This document shows, in pieces, positions 1-8,159 of a stretch of DNA of 64,000 bases (position 1 is the stretch's first letter; each line of letters opens with the position of its first letter). Under the pieces are notes generated by a model. The model was not told where the DNA came from. It searched no databases and saw only the letters and a program-made list of their open reading frames with translations. The translations under genes were made by a program, and so were the position numbers. This DNA comes from Clostridia bacterium (GTDB taxonomy: Bacteria > Bacillota > Clostridia > Lachnospirales > Lachnospiraceae), in contig CAJTDE010000001.1 in NCBI GenBank assembly GCA_910574835.1, positions 186,001 through 250,000 of the forward strand, read 5' to 3'.

Positions 1-1
1 G

Positions 2-1201
2 GGGCATATTTTCCAGGTGCCTCCGGAGGCAAGTCTTCCGGATATTCAGATGCTGTTTTTCTTCATTTTTGTTAATTTTCTGATCAGCATTACGACTTCT
101 GTGTTCGGCGTTGCTCCTTACAGCAAAGATCGGCTGGAGCTTAGCTCCGTTGCGACAATTTTAGGAGAGGTTGTCCGTCTGGCAGTTTTGTTTGTCTCTT
201 ACTTTTTCTTCCGTCCTTATTTGTGGTATGTGGGCTGTGCGTCCGTGGCCTCCACGCTGGTTCAGGCGGCGGCGAATCTGTTTTTCACCAGGCGTCTGCT
301 GCCGGATATGGAGGTGAAGAAGAGGCATTTCCGGTGGGGGAAGGTGAGAGAGCTGGTGTCCTTGGGGGCGTGGAATTCCGTTACACGTCTGGGGCAGCTG
401 CTGCTGGATGGCTTAAGCACTTCGATTGCTAATATTATGATCAGTGCGGCGGCTATGACCACAATCTCGATCTCTACTCAGGTGCCGACTGTTATTTCGA
501 ACCTGATGGGGACCATAGCAGGTGTTTTTAATCCGCAGATGACAATTGCGTATGCCAAGGAGGAAAAAAAACAGCTTTTGGAGATTATCGCAAGTGCGGA
601 TCGAATTATGATATTTATTATCAGTATTCCCATTGCTTTTATGACTGTTTTTGGGAAGACGTTTTTTCAGCTCTGGATAGGTAGGACGCAGGATCCGGGA
701 GAGCTTTATATTCTGGCGCTTTTAAATGTGGGAACTTTGTTTGTCAGCGCCAGTATTCAGGTGCTTTATCATGTATTTTTAATTACAAAGCGGGTTAAGC
801 TGAATTCTGTGGTGATCCTTTTGAGCGGGATTCTGACTACGGCTACGGTGTTTGTCCTTTTGGAGACGACGGATCTTGGCGTTTACGCCATTGCGGGTGT
901 GAGTACTTTTTATGGGATTCTGCGTAATCTGGTGTTTACGCCTATTTATGCGGCCCGTTGTCTGAAGGTGAAGTGGTATACGTTTTATGGGGATATTCTG
1001 CTGGGGCTGGCGTCCATTGGGGCTATTTGTCTGACAGCGTTGCCGTTTCAGCTGCTGATTGAGATTGACGGGTGGATCAAATTGTTTGCGGTGGGAATTG
1101 TGGCCGGGGCTGCAGCTTTGGCGGTGAATTTTCTTATTGTATTACGGAAGAATGAGCGTAAGATGGTGCTGGATATGGTTAAGAAGAAGCTGCAAAGATG
1201 A
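2..1201 (+). CDS. Polysaccharide flippase (Wzx/MATE-like), 5' end missing
   Basis: Membrane protein of the polysaccharide exporter (Wzx/MurJ-like) superfamily, expected to flip undecaprenyl-linked sugar units across the membrane. The reading frame is open to the left edge, so the first helices are missing; the GTG at 17 is internal. About 400 residues remain, with some nine hydrophobic stretches. The AWNSVTRLGQLLLDG segment near residue 120 and the NPQMTIAYA segment near residue 175 are typical of the family. The last residues are a basic tail. The three following genes are glycosyltransferases on the same strand, which supports an exopolysaccharide or capsule role. The glycan itself cannot be inferred. 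Confidence 0.85.
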   Translation, partial: GHIFQVPPEASLPDIQMLFFFIFVNFLISITTSVFGVAPYSKDRLELSSVATILGEVVRLAVLFVSYFFFRPYLWYVGCASVASTLVQAAANLFFTRRLLPDMEVKKRHFRWGKVRELVSLGAWNSVTRLGQLLLDGLSTSIANIMISAAAMTTISISTQVPTVISNLMGTIAGVFNPQMTIAYAKEEKKQLLEIIASADRIMIFIISIPIAFMTVFGKTFFQLWIGRTQDPGELYILALLNVGTLFVSASIQVLYHVFLITKRVKLNSVVILLSGILTTATVFVLLETTDLGVYAIAGVSTFYGILRNLVFTPIYAARCLKVKWYTFYGDILLGLASIGAICLTALPFQLLIEIDGWIKLFAVGIVAGAAALAVNFLIVLRKNERKMVLDMVKKKLQR

Positions 1202-1262
1202 CGGATTGTCAGGGCGGATGCTTTGCTTGCGCAGGCTGCGGGCGATATAGAGGATTGCGGAT

Positions 1263-2237
1263 ATGGTGAGTATTATTGTTCCTGTATACAAAAGTGAAAA
1301 AACGTTGAGCTTATGTGTGGAATCTTTGCAAAGACAGACAAAGAGGGATATAGAGATTATTCTGGTGGATGACGGTTCTCCGGATAACTGCCCTCAGATA
1401 TGTGATGCTCTGGCTCGGGAAGATGCCAGGATTCAAGTGATCCACAAGGAGAACGGAGGAGTTTCTTCGGCCAGAAACAGGGGATTGGACAGGGCGAAGG
1501 GAGAGTTTGTTCTGTTTGTGGACAGCGATGATTCCGCGGAGCCGGATATGATTGAAGAGCTTTTGCGCCGTATGGGGGAAAATGCTCTTGTGCTTTGTGG
1601 ATATCACCATCATTATCTGGGCAGAGATGTGGAAAAGGTTCCGGATTTGACAGCATGGGCGGGAGCGGAGAGTTTTTTAAGGCTGTATGGACAGGGGTAT
1701 ATGAATATGCCCTGGAATAAGCTGTTTCGCCGGGAACTGACAGGGCGCTTTGATGAGAGCTTGAGTCTGGGGGAGGATTTGCTTTTTAATCTGGATTATC
1801 TGAGACGGGCCTCCGGGAGTGTGGCTGTTGTGCAGAAGCCTTTGTACCATTATATGCAGAATGATTCGGGGGATACGCTTTCCGGAAAGAAGAGGGATGA
1901 TAAGCCGGAGCTTGGAAAACGCATCTGGCGGGAGGCGTCCCGGTTTTATGAGGAGCTGGCAGGGCATGGGGATACAAGCGGTGTGATCAATGCCAGGCTA
2001 CTCCAGGAAGTACTGGATGATGTGGAGAGCTTACCCTTTGATCACAGCCGCAGCAGAAAGGAAAAGCTGGCAGTGATTGAGGCTTACTGTATGGATGGGG
2101 AGCTTCGGCAGGCAGGTGAAAATGCGGCGCTTGCGGCGTTGGATTACCGGCTGATTCATGCCTGTATGAGACGCAGGTGGATACGGGGAGTATATTTGCT
2201 GAGCGTATTGAGATCCTGGGTGGTCAGGCTTATGTAA
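1263..2237 (+). CDS. Glycosyltransferase family 2
   Basis: GT-A fold sugar transferase of 324 residues. The N-terminus carries the nucleotide-sugar binding signature (SIIVPVYKSEKTL, then VDDGSPDN) and the metal-binding FVDSDDSAEPDM around residue 85. NMPWNKLFRR and LGEDLLFNLDYLRR form the usual acceptor-side motif of bacterial capsule and EPS transferases. It probably adds one sugar to a lipid-linked repeat unit at the cytoplasmic face. It lies 61 nt after the flippase and is followed by two paralogues. Donor and acceptor specificity cannot be read from sequence. Confidence 0.88.
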   Translation: MVSIIVPVYKSEKTLSLCVESLQRQTKRDIEIILVDDGSPDNCPQICDALAREDARIQVIHKENGGVSSARNRGLDRAKGEFVLFVDSDDSAEPDMIEELLRRMGENALVLCGYHHHYLGRDVEKVPDLTAWAGAESFLRLYGQGYMNMPWNKLFRRELTGRFDESLSLGEDLLFNLDYLRRASGSVAVVQKPLYHYMQNDSGDTLSGKKRDDKPELGKRIWREASRFYEELAGHGDTSGVINARLLQEVLDDVESLPFDHSRSRKEKLAVIEAYCMDGELRQAGENAALAALDYRLIHACMRRRWIRGVYLLSVLRSWVVRLM

Positions 2238-2324
2238 GTTCTTACGCCGATTGGAAGCTGACAGTTGTTTTTGGGACATTATAGTGGTACATTCGCGTAT
2301 TTTTCAGAGAGGAGCGGGATTCGT

Positions 2325-3299
2325 ATGGATGCATTGATAAGCGTGATTATACCGGTATATCGGGTGGAGGCATATCTGCGCCGGTGTATGGATTCCGTGC
2401 TGGCTCAGACTTATCGCAATATGGAAATTATTTTGGTGGATGACGGATCGGATGACGGCTGTCCGGCAATCTGTGATGAATATGCCGGGCAGGATGAGCG
2501 TGTAAAGGTCATTCATCAGAAAAATGCGGGGCTGTCAGGCGCCAGAAATGCGGGGATTGAGATGTCTCAGGGGCGTTATCTGGCGTTTGTGGATTCCGAT
2601 GATTATCTTGCTTCGGATTTTCTGGAACAGCTGTACCGGGCCTGTGTGGATACGGACAGCGATATGAGTGTCTGCCGGTGGGAGTATGTGAAGGGGGAGG
2701 CGATTCCGGAAAAGGGAAGCAAAGAGACAAAGGTGTTTACCGGGCGGCAGATGATGGCGAACCTTTATATTCCGGACGGAGCTTATTTTGTGGTGGCCTG
2801 GAACAAGCTGTATAAAAGGGAGCTGTTTGAGACGATACGTTATCCTCTCGGGAGGATTCATGAAGATGAAGCTACGACTTACCGGATCTATCATCAGGTG
2901 AAGCAGGCGGCTTATGTGGATGCGTCCCTCTATGGATATTTTGTGACGCCCTCCAGTATTACGCGGGGGTTTAATCCGAAGCGGCTGGATTGGGTGAAGG
3001 CCGGGGCGGAGCGGATTGATTTCCTGGAGGAGCAGGGGTATGGGGAGCTGATGGTTTCGGCTTTGCAGGCCTTTGCGGACGGGAGTATCGATATATATTT
3101 TGGCATGAAGGATGAGCTGCCGGGAAGTGAAGAGGAACAGAGGTGGATTCGAAAGCTCATACGTCAGGGGCTTTCACGGGTGAAGCCTTACGGGAGGTTT
3201 CCTTTGCGGACGGAGATTGGGTATCGGATGTTCCTTGGGTGCCCCGGAATTTATCGAAAGCTTTTGGAGCGGGTGAAAAGTGAAAATGGAAAACAATAG
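2325..3299 (+). CDS. Glycosyltransferase family 2
   Basis: Second GT-A transferase of the cluster. The start at 2325 was chosen because a GAGAGGAG Shine-Dalgarno sequence stands just before it and the family's N-terminal strand (ISVIIPVYRVEAYLRRC) begins at once; an in-frame start at 2265 would add 20 unrelated residues. It shows VDDGSDDGCP, FVDSDDYL, and the VAWNKLYKRELF/IHEDEATTYRIYHQ motif. Its end overlaps the next gene by about 14 nt, which indicates translational coupling. The strong similarity to the neighbouring genes suggests tandem duplication with later divergence. Confidence 0.88.
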   Translation: MDALISVIIPVYRVEAYLRRCMDSVLAQTYRNMEIILVDDGSDDGCPAICDEYAGQDERVKVIHQKNAGLSGARNAGIEMSQGRYLAFVDSDDYLASDFLEQLYRACVDTDSDMSVCRWEYVKGEAIPEKGSKETKVFTGRQMMANLYIPDGAYFVVAWNKLYKRELFETIRYPLGRIHEDEATTYRIYHQVKQAAYVDASLYGYFVTPSSITRGFNPKRLDWVKAGAERIDFLEEQGYGELMVSALQAFADGSIDIYFGMKDELPGSEEEQRWIRKLIRQGLSRVKPYGRFPLRTEIGYRMFLGCPGIYRKLLERVKSENGKQ

Positions 3300-4359
3300 C
3301 TGTAAGATCAGTGTGGTTGTACCGGTTTATAATGTGGAAATGTATCTGCGCCGGTGTGTGGATAGTATTTTGGCTCAGACTTTTAAGGAGCTTGAGGTTA
3401 TTTTAGTGGATGACGGTTCCGGGGATGGTTCCGGGGCTATCTGTGATGCGTATGGAAAAAGCGATGGAAGAGTCCGCGTGATTCATAAGCCCAACGGAGG
3501 GCTGACTTCGGCCTGGAAGGCGGGGGTGGAGCTTGCTTCCGGTGATTATGTGGGATTTGTGGACAGTGATGACTGGATTGATCCGGATATGTATGAGCGG
3601 ATGCTGGAATTGACGCTTAAGGTGGATGCGGATTTGGCCGTCTGCGGGCTGGTGTTTGATTTTGAGGACCCAAGGATTCCGAAGAGGGAGGAGATTTCGA
3701 ATCTTGGGAAGGAGGTTTATGAGAGGGAAGATCTGGAGGCGTTGTTTCCCTCGTTGATCAATGACGGGCGTTTTTTTGGGCGGACCTGGCAGTCGGCCCG
3801 GGTGACGAAGCTTTTTCGTACTGAGCTGATCCGCAGGAATATGGATTTCTGTGATGATCAGGTGTCTTTGGGGGAAGATATGCAGATTACGATCCCGGTG
3901 CTTTTGGATGCCGGGAGGCTTTGTGTGGTGCGGGATTTTTTCCCTTATCATTACTGGATTAATCAGAAGTCGATTACCGGGCAGTATGATCGGGGGTATA
4001 TGGAGAAGGTGAAGCTTCTGGCGGAGCGGCTTCGGAGTATTAGCCGGGAGAAGAATGTGTTTGATTTTTCGGAGCAGATTCGGAATGACTTTCTGAGTAT
4101 GGCGGTTTTGGCGGTGAAGAATGAGATTTATCGGAATTATAAGGCCGGGCGGAAGGCTGTGGTTGCGAATGTGAGAGCGATTTGTGAGGATTCGCAGGTG
4201 AGGGAGGCGCTTGAGAGGCATACGATGGATCGGCTGCCGGCTTCGGTTAAGGTTTATCTTTGGTTGATGGAGAGAGGGTATTATAGTGCTTGTTATTGGG
4301 GGGTGTTGGTGTTTTTTAAGGTGAATTATTATTTGGGGAGGGAGTATAAGAGGCAGTGA
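3286..4359 (+). CDS. Glycosyltransferase family 2
   Basis: Third GT2 gene, about 357 residues. It has SVVVPVYNVEMYLRRC at the N-terminus, VDDGSGDGSG and FVDSDDWIDPDMYERM, then a long C-terminal region with VTKLFRTELI and LGEDMQITIP. The ATG at 3286 is taken as start; a GTG two codons earlier is equally placed for the same Shine-Dalgarno sequence (GGAGCGGG). The gene overlaps the previous one and ends the polysaccharide cluster in this window. Codon use leans strongly to G and T in third positions. The sugar donor is unknown. Confidence 0.87.
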   Translation: MENNSCKISVVVPVYNVEMYLRRCVDSILAQTFKELEVILVDDGSGDGSGAICDAYGKSDGRVRVIHKPNGGLTSAWKAGVELASGDYVGFVDSDDWIDPDMYERMLELTLKVDADLAVCGLVFDFEDPRIPKREEISNLGKEVYEREDLEALFPSLINDGRFFGRTWQSARVTKLFRTELIRRNMDFCDDQVSLGEDMQITIPVLLDAGRLCVVRDFFPYHYWINQKSITGQYDRGYMEKVKLLAERLRSISREKNVFDFSEQIRNDFLSMAVLAVKNEIYRNYKAGRKAVVANVRAICEDSQVREALERHTMDRLPASVKVYLWLMERGYYSACYWGVLVFFKVNYYLGREYKRQ

Positions 4360-4371
4360 AGGGGGGTGGGG

Positions 4372-4586
4372 GGCGAATGACGCAAAATAAGCCCGGAGCC
4401 ATTTCCATATCCGTGTTCGGACGATTCACGTACAGTCTGTCTGCTACGGACAAACATTACCTTGGAGCTTTTTTGAGGAGAGGATTGTTTTTGTGGTAAT
4501 GTTTGGCCGTATCAGACAGACTGTTCGCGAATAGCCGGACACTGGGATATCGGAAATGACTCCGGGCTTATTTTGCGTCATTCGCC
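4372..4586. repeat. Long imperfect inverted repeat (hairpin element)
   Basis: Two arms of about 90 nt face each other around a loop of roughly 35 nt. The outer ends (GGCGAATGACGCAAAATAAG and its complement) match perfectly for more than 25 nt, and the inner ends (GGTAATGTTTGG and its complement region) match again with scattered mismatches between. No open reading frame lies inside. This could be a MITE-like element or a strong bidirectional terminator after the glycosyltransferase cluster. No target-site duplication was recognised. It marks the left border of the eroded island. Confidence 0.7.
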
Positions 4587-4728
4587 ATTTACGTTGTGGT
4601 TGTGGGACGAAGGTTAAGTGATGTGTGATAGGGGTTGGGGGATTGTGATTTTAAAAAGCCTCACGGTTTTGGGCGTTGCCATAAGAAAACCCAGTAAAAT
4701 CAATGTATTTTAAGGGCAGCGGAAAACC

Positions 4729-4950
4729 ATGCCAATATTCCGCGTGGAGAGGAACAAAGGGTACACGGTGATGTCGAACCATCACCTGCGAAATAAAGAC
4801 CTATCCCTGAAAGCCAAGGGCCTGCTGCAAATGTTGTCACTCCCAGAAGATTGGGACTATACATTAAAGAGCCTGGCCCTTATCAACCGGGAAAAGATTG
4901 ACGCCATCCGCATTGGATTTACCTATGTTGGAAAATCCAACATTGGATAA
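4729..4950 (+). pseudogene. Truncated replication-initiator-like helix-turn-helix protein (conjugative element remnant)
   Basis: The first 61 codons (MPIFRVERNKGYTVMSNHHL through INREKIDAIR) match what is known of the N-terminal winged-helix domain of replication initiator A-type proteins on Firmicutes integrative conjugative elements. The match then stops and 12 unrelated codons lead to a stop. The intact family continues with an alpha-helical DNA-binding region and is more than 200 residues long, so this is a 3'-deleted fragment. A lantibiotic transporter module follows directly, which suggests that the deletion came with, or after, insertion of that cargo. Confidence 0.75.
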
Positions 4951-4967
4951 TCATATATTTTTTGTGA

Positions 4968-5004
4968 AAATCTTTATGAAATCTTCAAAATCATAGGATA
5001 TGCT
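4968..5004 (+). promoter_or_regulatory. Operator/promoter of the lantibiotic-type ABC operon
   Basis: Two ATCTT half-sites start at 4970 and 4981, one helical turn apart, in the context AAATCTTTATGAAATCTTC. A TATGCT -10 box begins at 4999, 18 nt after the second half-site, so the half-sites overlap the -35 position. Tandem half-sites at a helical-turn spacing are what OmpR/LanR-type activators bind. The assignment to the response regulator at 7500 is inference, supported by a second copy at 9541 with the same spacing. Confidence 0.55.
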
Positions 5005-5035
5005 ATCGTTACAATCAAAAAAAGGGGTTGATTAT

Positions 5036-5743
5036 ATGGATATGATCTTAAAAACAACTGTCCTCTGTAAAAGCTTCAAAGGGCAAATGGCCGTGAGCAA
5101 TGTGTCACTGAATATTCAGCGCAACTCAATTTATGGGCTGCTTGGGCCGAATGGTGCGGGGAAATCTACCATCTTGAAAATGATTACAGGCATTCTCCGT
5201 CCCACCTCTGGCTCGATTGAATTTGACGGCCATCCGTGGAGTCGGGCAGATTTGGAAAATATTGGCGCTTTGATTGAGATGCCTCCTCTCTATGAAAATC
5301 TCTCGGCCTATGAAAACTTGAAAGCCCGAACACTGGCCCTGGGGCTTCCAGAAAGCCGCATCAAGCAAGTGCTTGGTATTGTGCAGCTTGAGAATACTGG
5401 AAAAAAACGGGCAGGCCATTTTTCGCTGGGAATGAAACAGCGGCTTGGAATTGCCTTGGCTCTGTTGTCACAGCCCAAATTGCTTATCTTGGACGAACCG
5501 ACAAATGGGTTAGACCCGATTGGTATCCAAGATTTGCGTGAGCTTATCAGAAGTTTTCCGCAAAAAGGGATCACCGTCATATTGTCCAGTCATATACTCT
5601 CCGAAGTTGAGCAAATTGCTGACCACATTGGCATTATATCTGCCGGACATTTAGGCTATGAAAACGAAATCCATAAGAACCACGATCTGGAAAGTATTTT
5701 TATGGATGTTGTTGGCGCACATAGGGAAAGGAGTGAGAAATAA
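5036..5743 (+). CDS. Lantibiotic-protection ABC transporter, ATP-binding subunit
   Basis: ATPase of the LanF/NisF type, which powers expulsion of lantibiotics or related cationic peptides from the membrane. Walker A (GPNGAGKS) is at residues 37-44, the signature (SLGMKQ) follows, then Walker B with LILDEPTNGLDP and the switch histidine in SSHILSE. Length (235 residues) fits the family. The start at 5036 has AGGGGTT upstream; an earlier in-frame ATG at 5000 lacks a site. The stop overlaps the start of the next gene. No lanthionine biosynthesis gene is nearby, so this is a resistance rather than an immunity set, as in C. difficile cprABC (family knowledge). Confidence 0.88.
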   Translation: MDMILKTTVLCKSFKGQMAVSNVSLNIQRNSIYGLLGPNGAGKSTILKMITGILRPTSGSIEFDGHPWSRADLENIGALIEMPPLYENLSAYENLKARTLALGLPESRIKQVLGIVQLENTGKKRAGHFSLGMKQRLGIALALLSQPKLLILDEPTNGLDPIGIQDLRELIRSFPQKGITVILSSHILSEVEQIADHIGIISAGHLGYENEIHKNHDLESIFMDVVGAHRERSEK

Positions 5744-6474
5744 TGTTCGGGATTGTACGTTCGGAACTTCTTAAAATGCGGCACAGCTTCTCGATGAAAT
5801 TGATTTTTGGTGCGCCATTGGCAACTGTACTTGTCGGCTTTTTATTGAGCAGTCATGCAGTACAATATTCGGCTTACAACTGGTGGTACACTATGCTTCT
5901 TCCTGTTGTGACCGCACTGTGGGCCGCAGGTACAGTTATCCGTGAGAAAAATACAGGGCTGCAAAACATTGTTTGTTTGCCGTTCCCTTCTGCGAAAATA
6001 TGGATTGGCAAAGGACTTGCCCTGACTGCTGTGCTTTTTATCAGCAATCTGCTCATGTGGTTATTTACTACGGGAATTGCCAGTTTTACGACTATGAATA
6101 TTTCGCCGCCGGACAGCATAATCGGCTGTATGCTGCTGTTCCTTACTTGCTTGTGGCAACTCCCTTTTGTTATGCTGATAGCAAGCAAAACAGGGTATCT
6201 TCCCTCTGTGCTAATAACTTTTGTGGCGAATATTGTTTCATCTACTATTGGCGCAGAAAAAGCATGGTTCTTTCTTAATCCATACGCTATTCCGGCCCGT
6301 GTAGTTTGCCCATTTTTCAAGATACGTCCTAACGGACTTCCCATTGAGGACGGTTCTCCGTTATTGGCTGTTGAGCACATTTTTCCCGCTCTTGCCATTA
6401 GCTTGGCATTAGCTGCTGCCTCCTTTTGGATTTGCTCTAAATTGCTTGGAAGTGGGGGGAAGTCCAATGGCTAA
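5743..6474 (+). CDS. Lantibiotic-protection ABC transporter permease (MutE/EpiE type)
   Basis: Integral membrane subunit of about 243 residues and six predicted helices, starting with MFGIVRSELLKMRHSFSMKL, which is characteristic of the LanE family. The loop VTALWAAGTVIREKNTGLQN after the second helix is the conserved cytoplasmic element of these permeases. Its ATG overlaps the stop of the ATPase gene (ATAATG), and its end overlaps the next permease, so the three genes form one translationally coupled FEG operon. Substrate specificity cannot be deduced. Confidence 0.85.
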   Translation: MFGIVRSELLKMRHSFSMKLIFGAPLATVLVGFLLSSHAVQYSAYNWWYTMLLPVVTALWAAGTVIREKNTGLQNIVCLPFPSAKIWIGKGLALTAVLFISNLLMWLFTTGIASFTTMNISPPDSIIGCMLLFLTCLWQLPFVMLIASKTGYLPSVLITFVANIVSSTIGAEKAWFFLNPYAIPARVVCPFFKIRPNGLPIEDGSPLLAVEHIFPALAISLALAAASFWICSKLLGSGGKSNG

Positions 6475-7216
6475 CTATATATGTTATTTGAAAAGTGATT
6501 TATACAAATTGTGTCATTCCTGTTTTTTCCTTCTGCACGTTATTTTTGCCGTATGTGGGGCGGCTATGATGTTACTGTATGCAGGCGTTTCCCAAAGCGA
6601 TGACATCAATAAACTGGCTGCTTATTTTCAGATCATGGCCGTTGCTTTTCCCTTTGCAATCGGGATTGTCTGCTATGTTGCAGCAGAACAGGAAGCAAAA
6701 GCAGGACATTTTCAAAATATATTGACACTTCCATACAGACAAAAAGCCGCTCTTTCCAAATTGACTATTTTGCTTGTGACTGGACTTTTGGCAACCGTAT
6801 TGAGTAGTGTACTATTTGGTGCGCTATTTCCATTGGTTGGCGGCACAACAGAAATTCCTTCCAGATTTTATACAGTAATTCCACTTGTCCTTTGGGGCAG
6901 TAACATTTTGCTGTATGGTATTCATTTTGTATTAGCAATTCGATTTGGTAAAAATTTGGGAATAGGGATTGGAGTGTTCGAGAGCCTTTTGGTTGCGCTT
7001 CTCCAAACAGGATTAGGCACGGGCATCTGGTTTGTCATCCCTTATGGTTGGGGTATTCGTTTTTCTTCTTACGTTCTGGAAACGACCTTTGGCCTAATGC
7101 CGCCAGACAGAGTAGGTATGGATTTTGGCATCATCTTTTGCATATTGTCAACTTGTACAATAGGAATTGCAGTCCTCTGGTTTTCCAGATATAGCGGAAA
7201 TCGGTCAGCCGATTGA
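6467..7216 (+). CDS. Lantibiotic-protection ABC transporter permease (MutG type)
   Basis: Second membrane subunit, LanG-like, about 249 residues with six hydrophobic segments. The start at 6467 is preceded by GTGGGGGGAAG; a frame-compatible upstream codon at 6446 is inside the previous gene and adds no conserved residues. The motif EQEAKAGHFQNILTLP after the second helix pairs with the corresponding loop in the other permease. Together with the genes at 5036 and 5743 it should form a heteromeric exporter. Confidence 0.84.
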   Translation: MANYICYLKSDLYKLCHSCFFLLHVIFAVCGAAMMLLYAGVSQSDDINKLAAYFQIMAVAFPFAIGIVCYVAAEQEAKAGHFQNILTLPYRQKAALSKLTILLVTGLLATVLSSVLFGALFPLVGGTTEIPSRFYTVIPLVLWGSNILLYGIHFVLAIRFGKNLGIGIGVFESLLVALLQTGLGTGIWFVIPYGWGIRFSSYVLETTFGLMPPDRVGMDFGIIFCILSTCTIGIAVLWFSRYSGNRSAD

Positions 7217-7233
7217 GAGTGGAGGTAGAACTG

Positions 7234-7461
7234 ATGAATTGGTTGGGCGATATTATTTGGTTCTTGTGCTGCGGACTGTGGCAGGGAATTTCTTGGCTGG
7301 TTGCTCCCAATCAGGGATCTTTCCCAAAGTACGATGCTGGCCTTTATACAGGCGGCGGCACAAACATGGTTGTCAGCCGTGGCCTTGGAAATGGCATCAT
7401 ACCGCTTCGTTTCAATAATCGGCCTGAAATTGTATTGGTGGAACTTATAGCGTATTTGTAG
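7234..7461 (+). pseudogene. Chimeric remnant: YccF N-terminus joined to metallophosphoesterase C-terminus
   Basis: The first 20 or so codons (MNWLGDIIWFLCCGL) match the start of YccF-domain membrane proteins. From about codon 26 the sequence (VAPNQGSFPKYDAGLY, then VVSRGLGN and FNNRPEIVLVEL) is the C-terminal end of calcineurin-like metallophosphoesterases of the YkuE type. The catalytic phosphoesterase domain and the rest of YccF are absent. The simplest explanation is an in-frame internal deletion joining two neighbouring genes. It sits between the transporter genes and their two-component system and may still be translated as a 75-residue peptide. Confidence 0.65.
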
Positions 7462-7499
7462 CAAGCAGGATATACAAATCAAGACAGAGAGGTGAGATA

Positions 7500-8159
7500 A
7501 TGGCACATATATTAGTAGTGGACGATGATATTGCTATGCTCCGGCTTGTCAGGCGTGTTTTAGAAAAAGATCAGCACTTAGTTACACTACAATCAAATGC
7601 CAAGGCAGTCACAGAAATGGATTTTTCAAAGTTTGGCTTGATTTTGCTGGATGTTATGATGCCGGAAATTGATGGTTTTAACCTCTGCAATCAAATCCGC
7701 GACCGTGTAGATTGCCCAATCATTTTCCTTACTGCAAAAACGCAGGAAAGTGAAATTGTTCAGGGATTAGGACTTGGAGCAGATGACTATATTACTAAGC
7801 CGTTTGGGACAAACGAACTTAGAGCGCGGGTAAATGCTCACTTGCGGCGTGATGTAAGAGAAAAGAAAAACAGCTTTTCAATATCCGGCGTCATTTTCCA
7901 CCTCAATGCAAAAGAAGCTGAAATCAACTCAAAAAAGGTTCCGTTGACAAAAAGTGAGTACGAAATATGCGAATATCTGGCGCGGCATCATGGACAAACA
8001 TTTACGCGGGAGCAAATCTATGAGGCGGTCTTTGGATTTGACGGAGAAAGTGATAGTTCTGTTATCTCTACTCACATTAAGAATATACGCGGGAAGTTAG
8101 CTGAATTTCACTTGTCAACGATTAAAACAATTTGGGGGGTTGGCTATAAATGGGTGTAA
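7500..8159 (+). CDS. Response regulator, OmpR family (lantibiotic-sensing type)
   Basis: Receiver domain with phospho-acceptor D51 in LILLDVMMP, acidic pocket VDDD at residues 7-10, and the K of YITKPFG. The C-terminal winged helix ends in IKTIWGVGYKWV, as in OmpR/NisR-like regulators. Its stop overlaps the start of the kinase gene by 10 nt. It is expected to activate the ABC operon at 5036 through the paired half-sites at 4968-4990. AGAGAGGTGAG supplies the ribosome binding site. Confidence 0.9.
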   Translation: MAHILVVDDDIAMLRLVRRVLEKDQHLVTLQSNAKAVTEMDFSKFGLILLDVMMPEIDGFNLCNQIRDRVDCPIIFLTAKTQESEIVQGLGLGADDYITKPFGTNELRARVNAHLRRDVREKKNSFSISGVIFHLNAKEAEINSKKVPLTKSEYEICEYLARHHGQTFTREQIYEAVFGFDGESDSSVISTHIKNIRGKLAEFHLSTIKTIWGVGYKWV

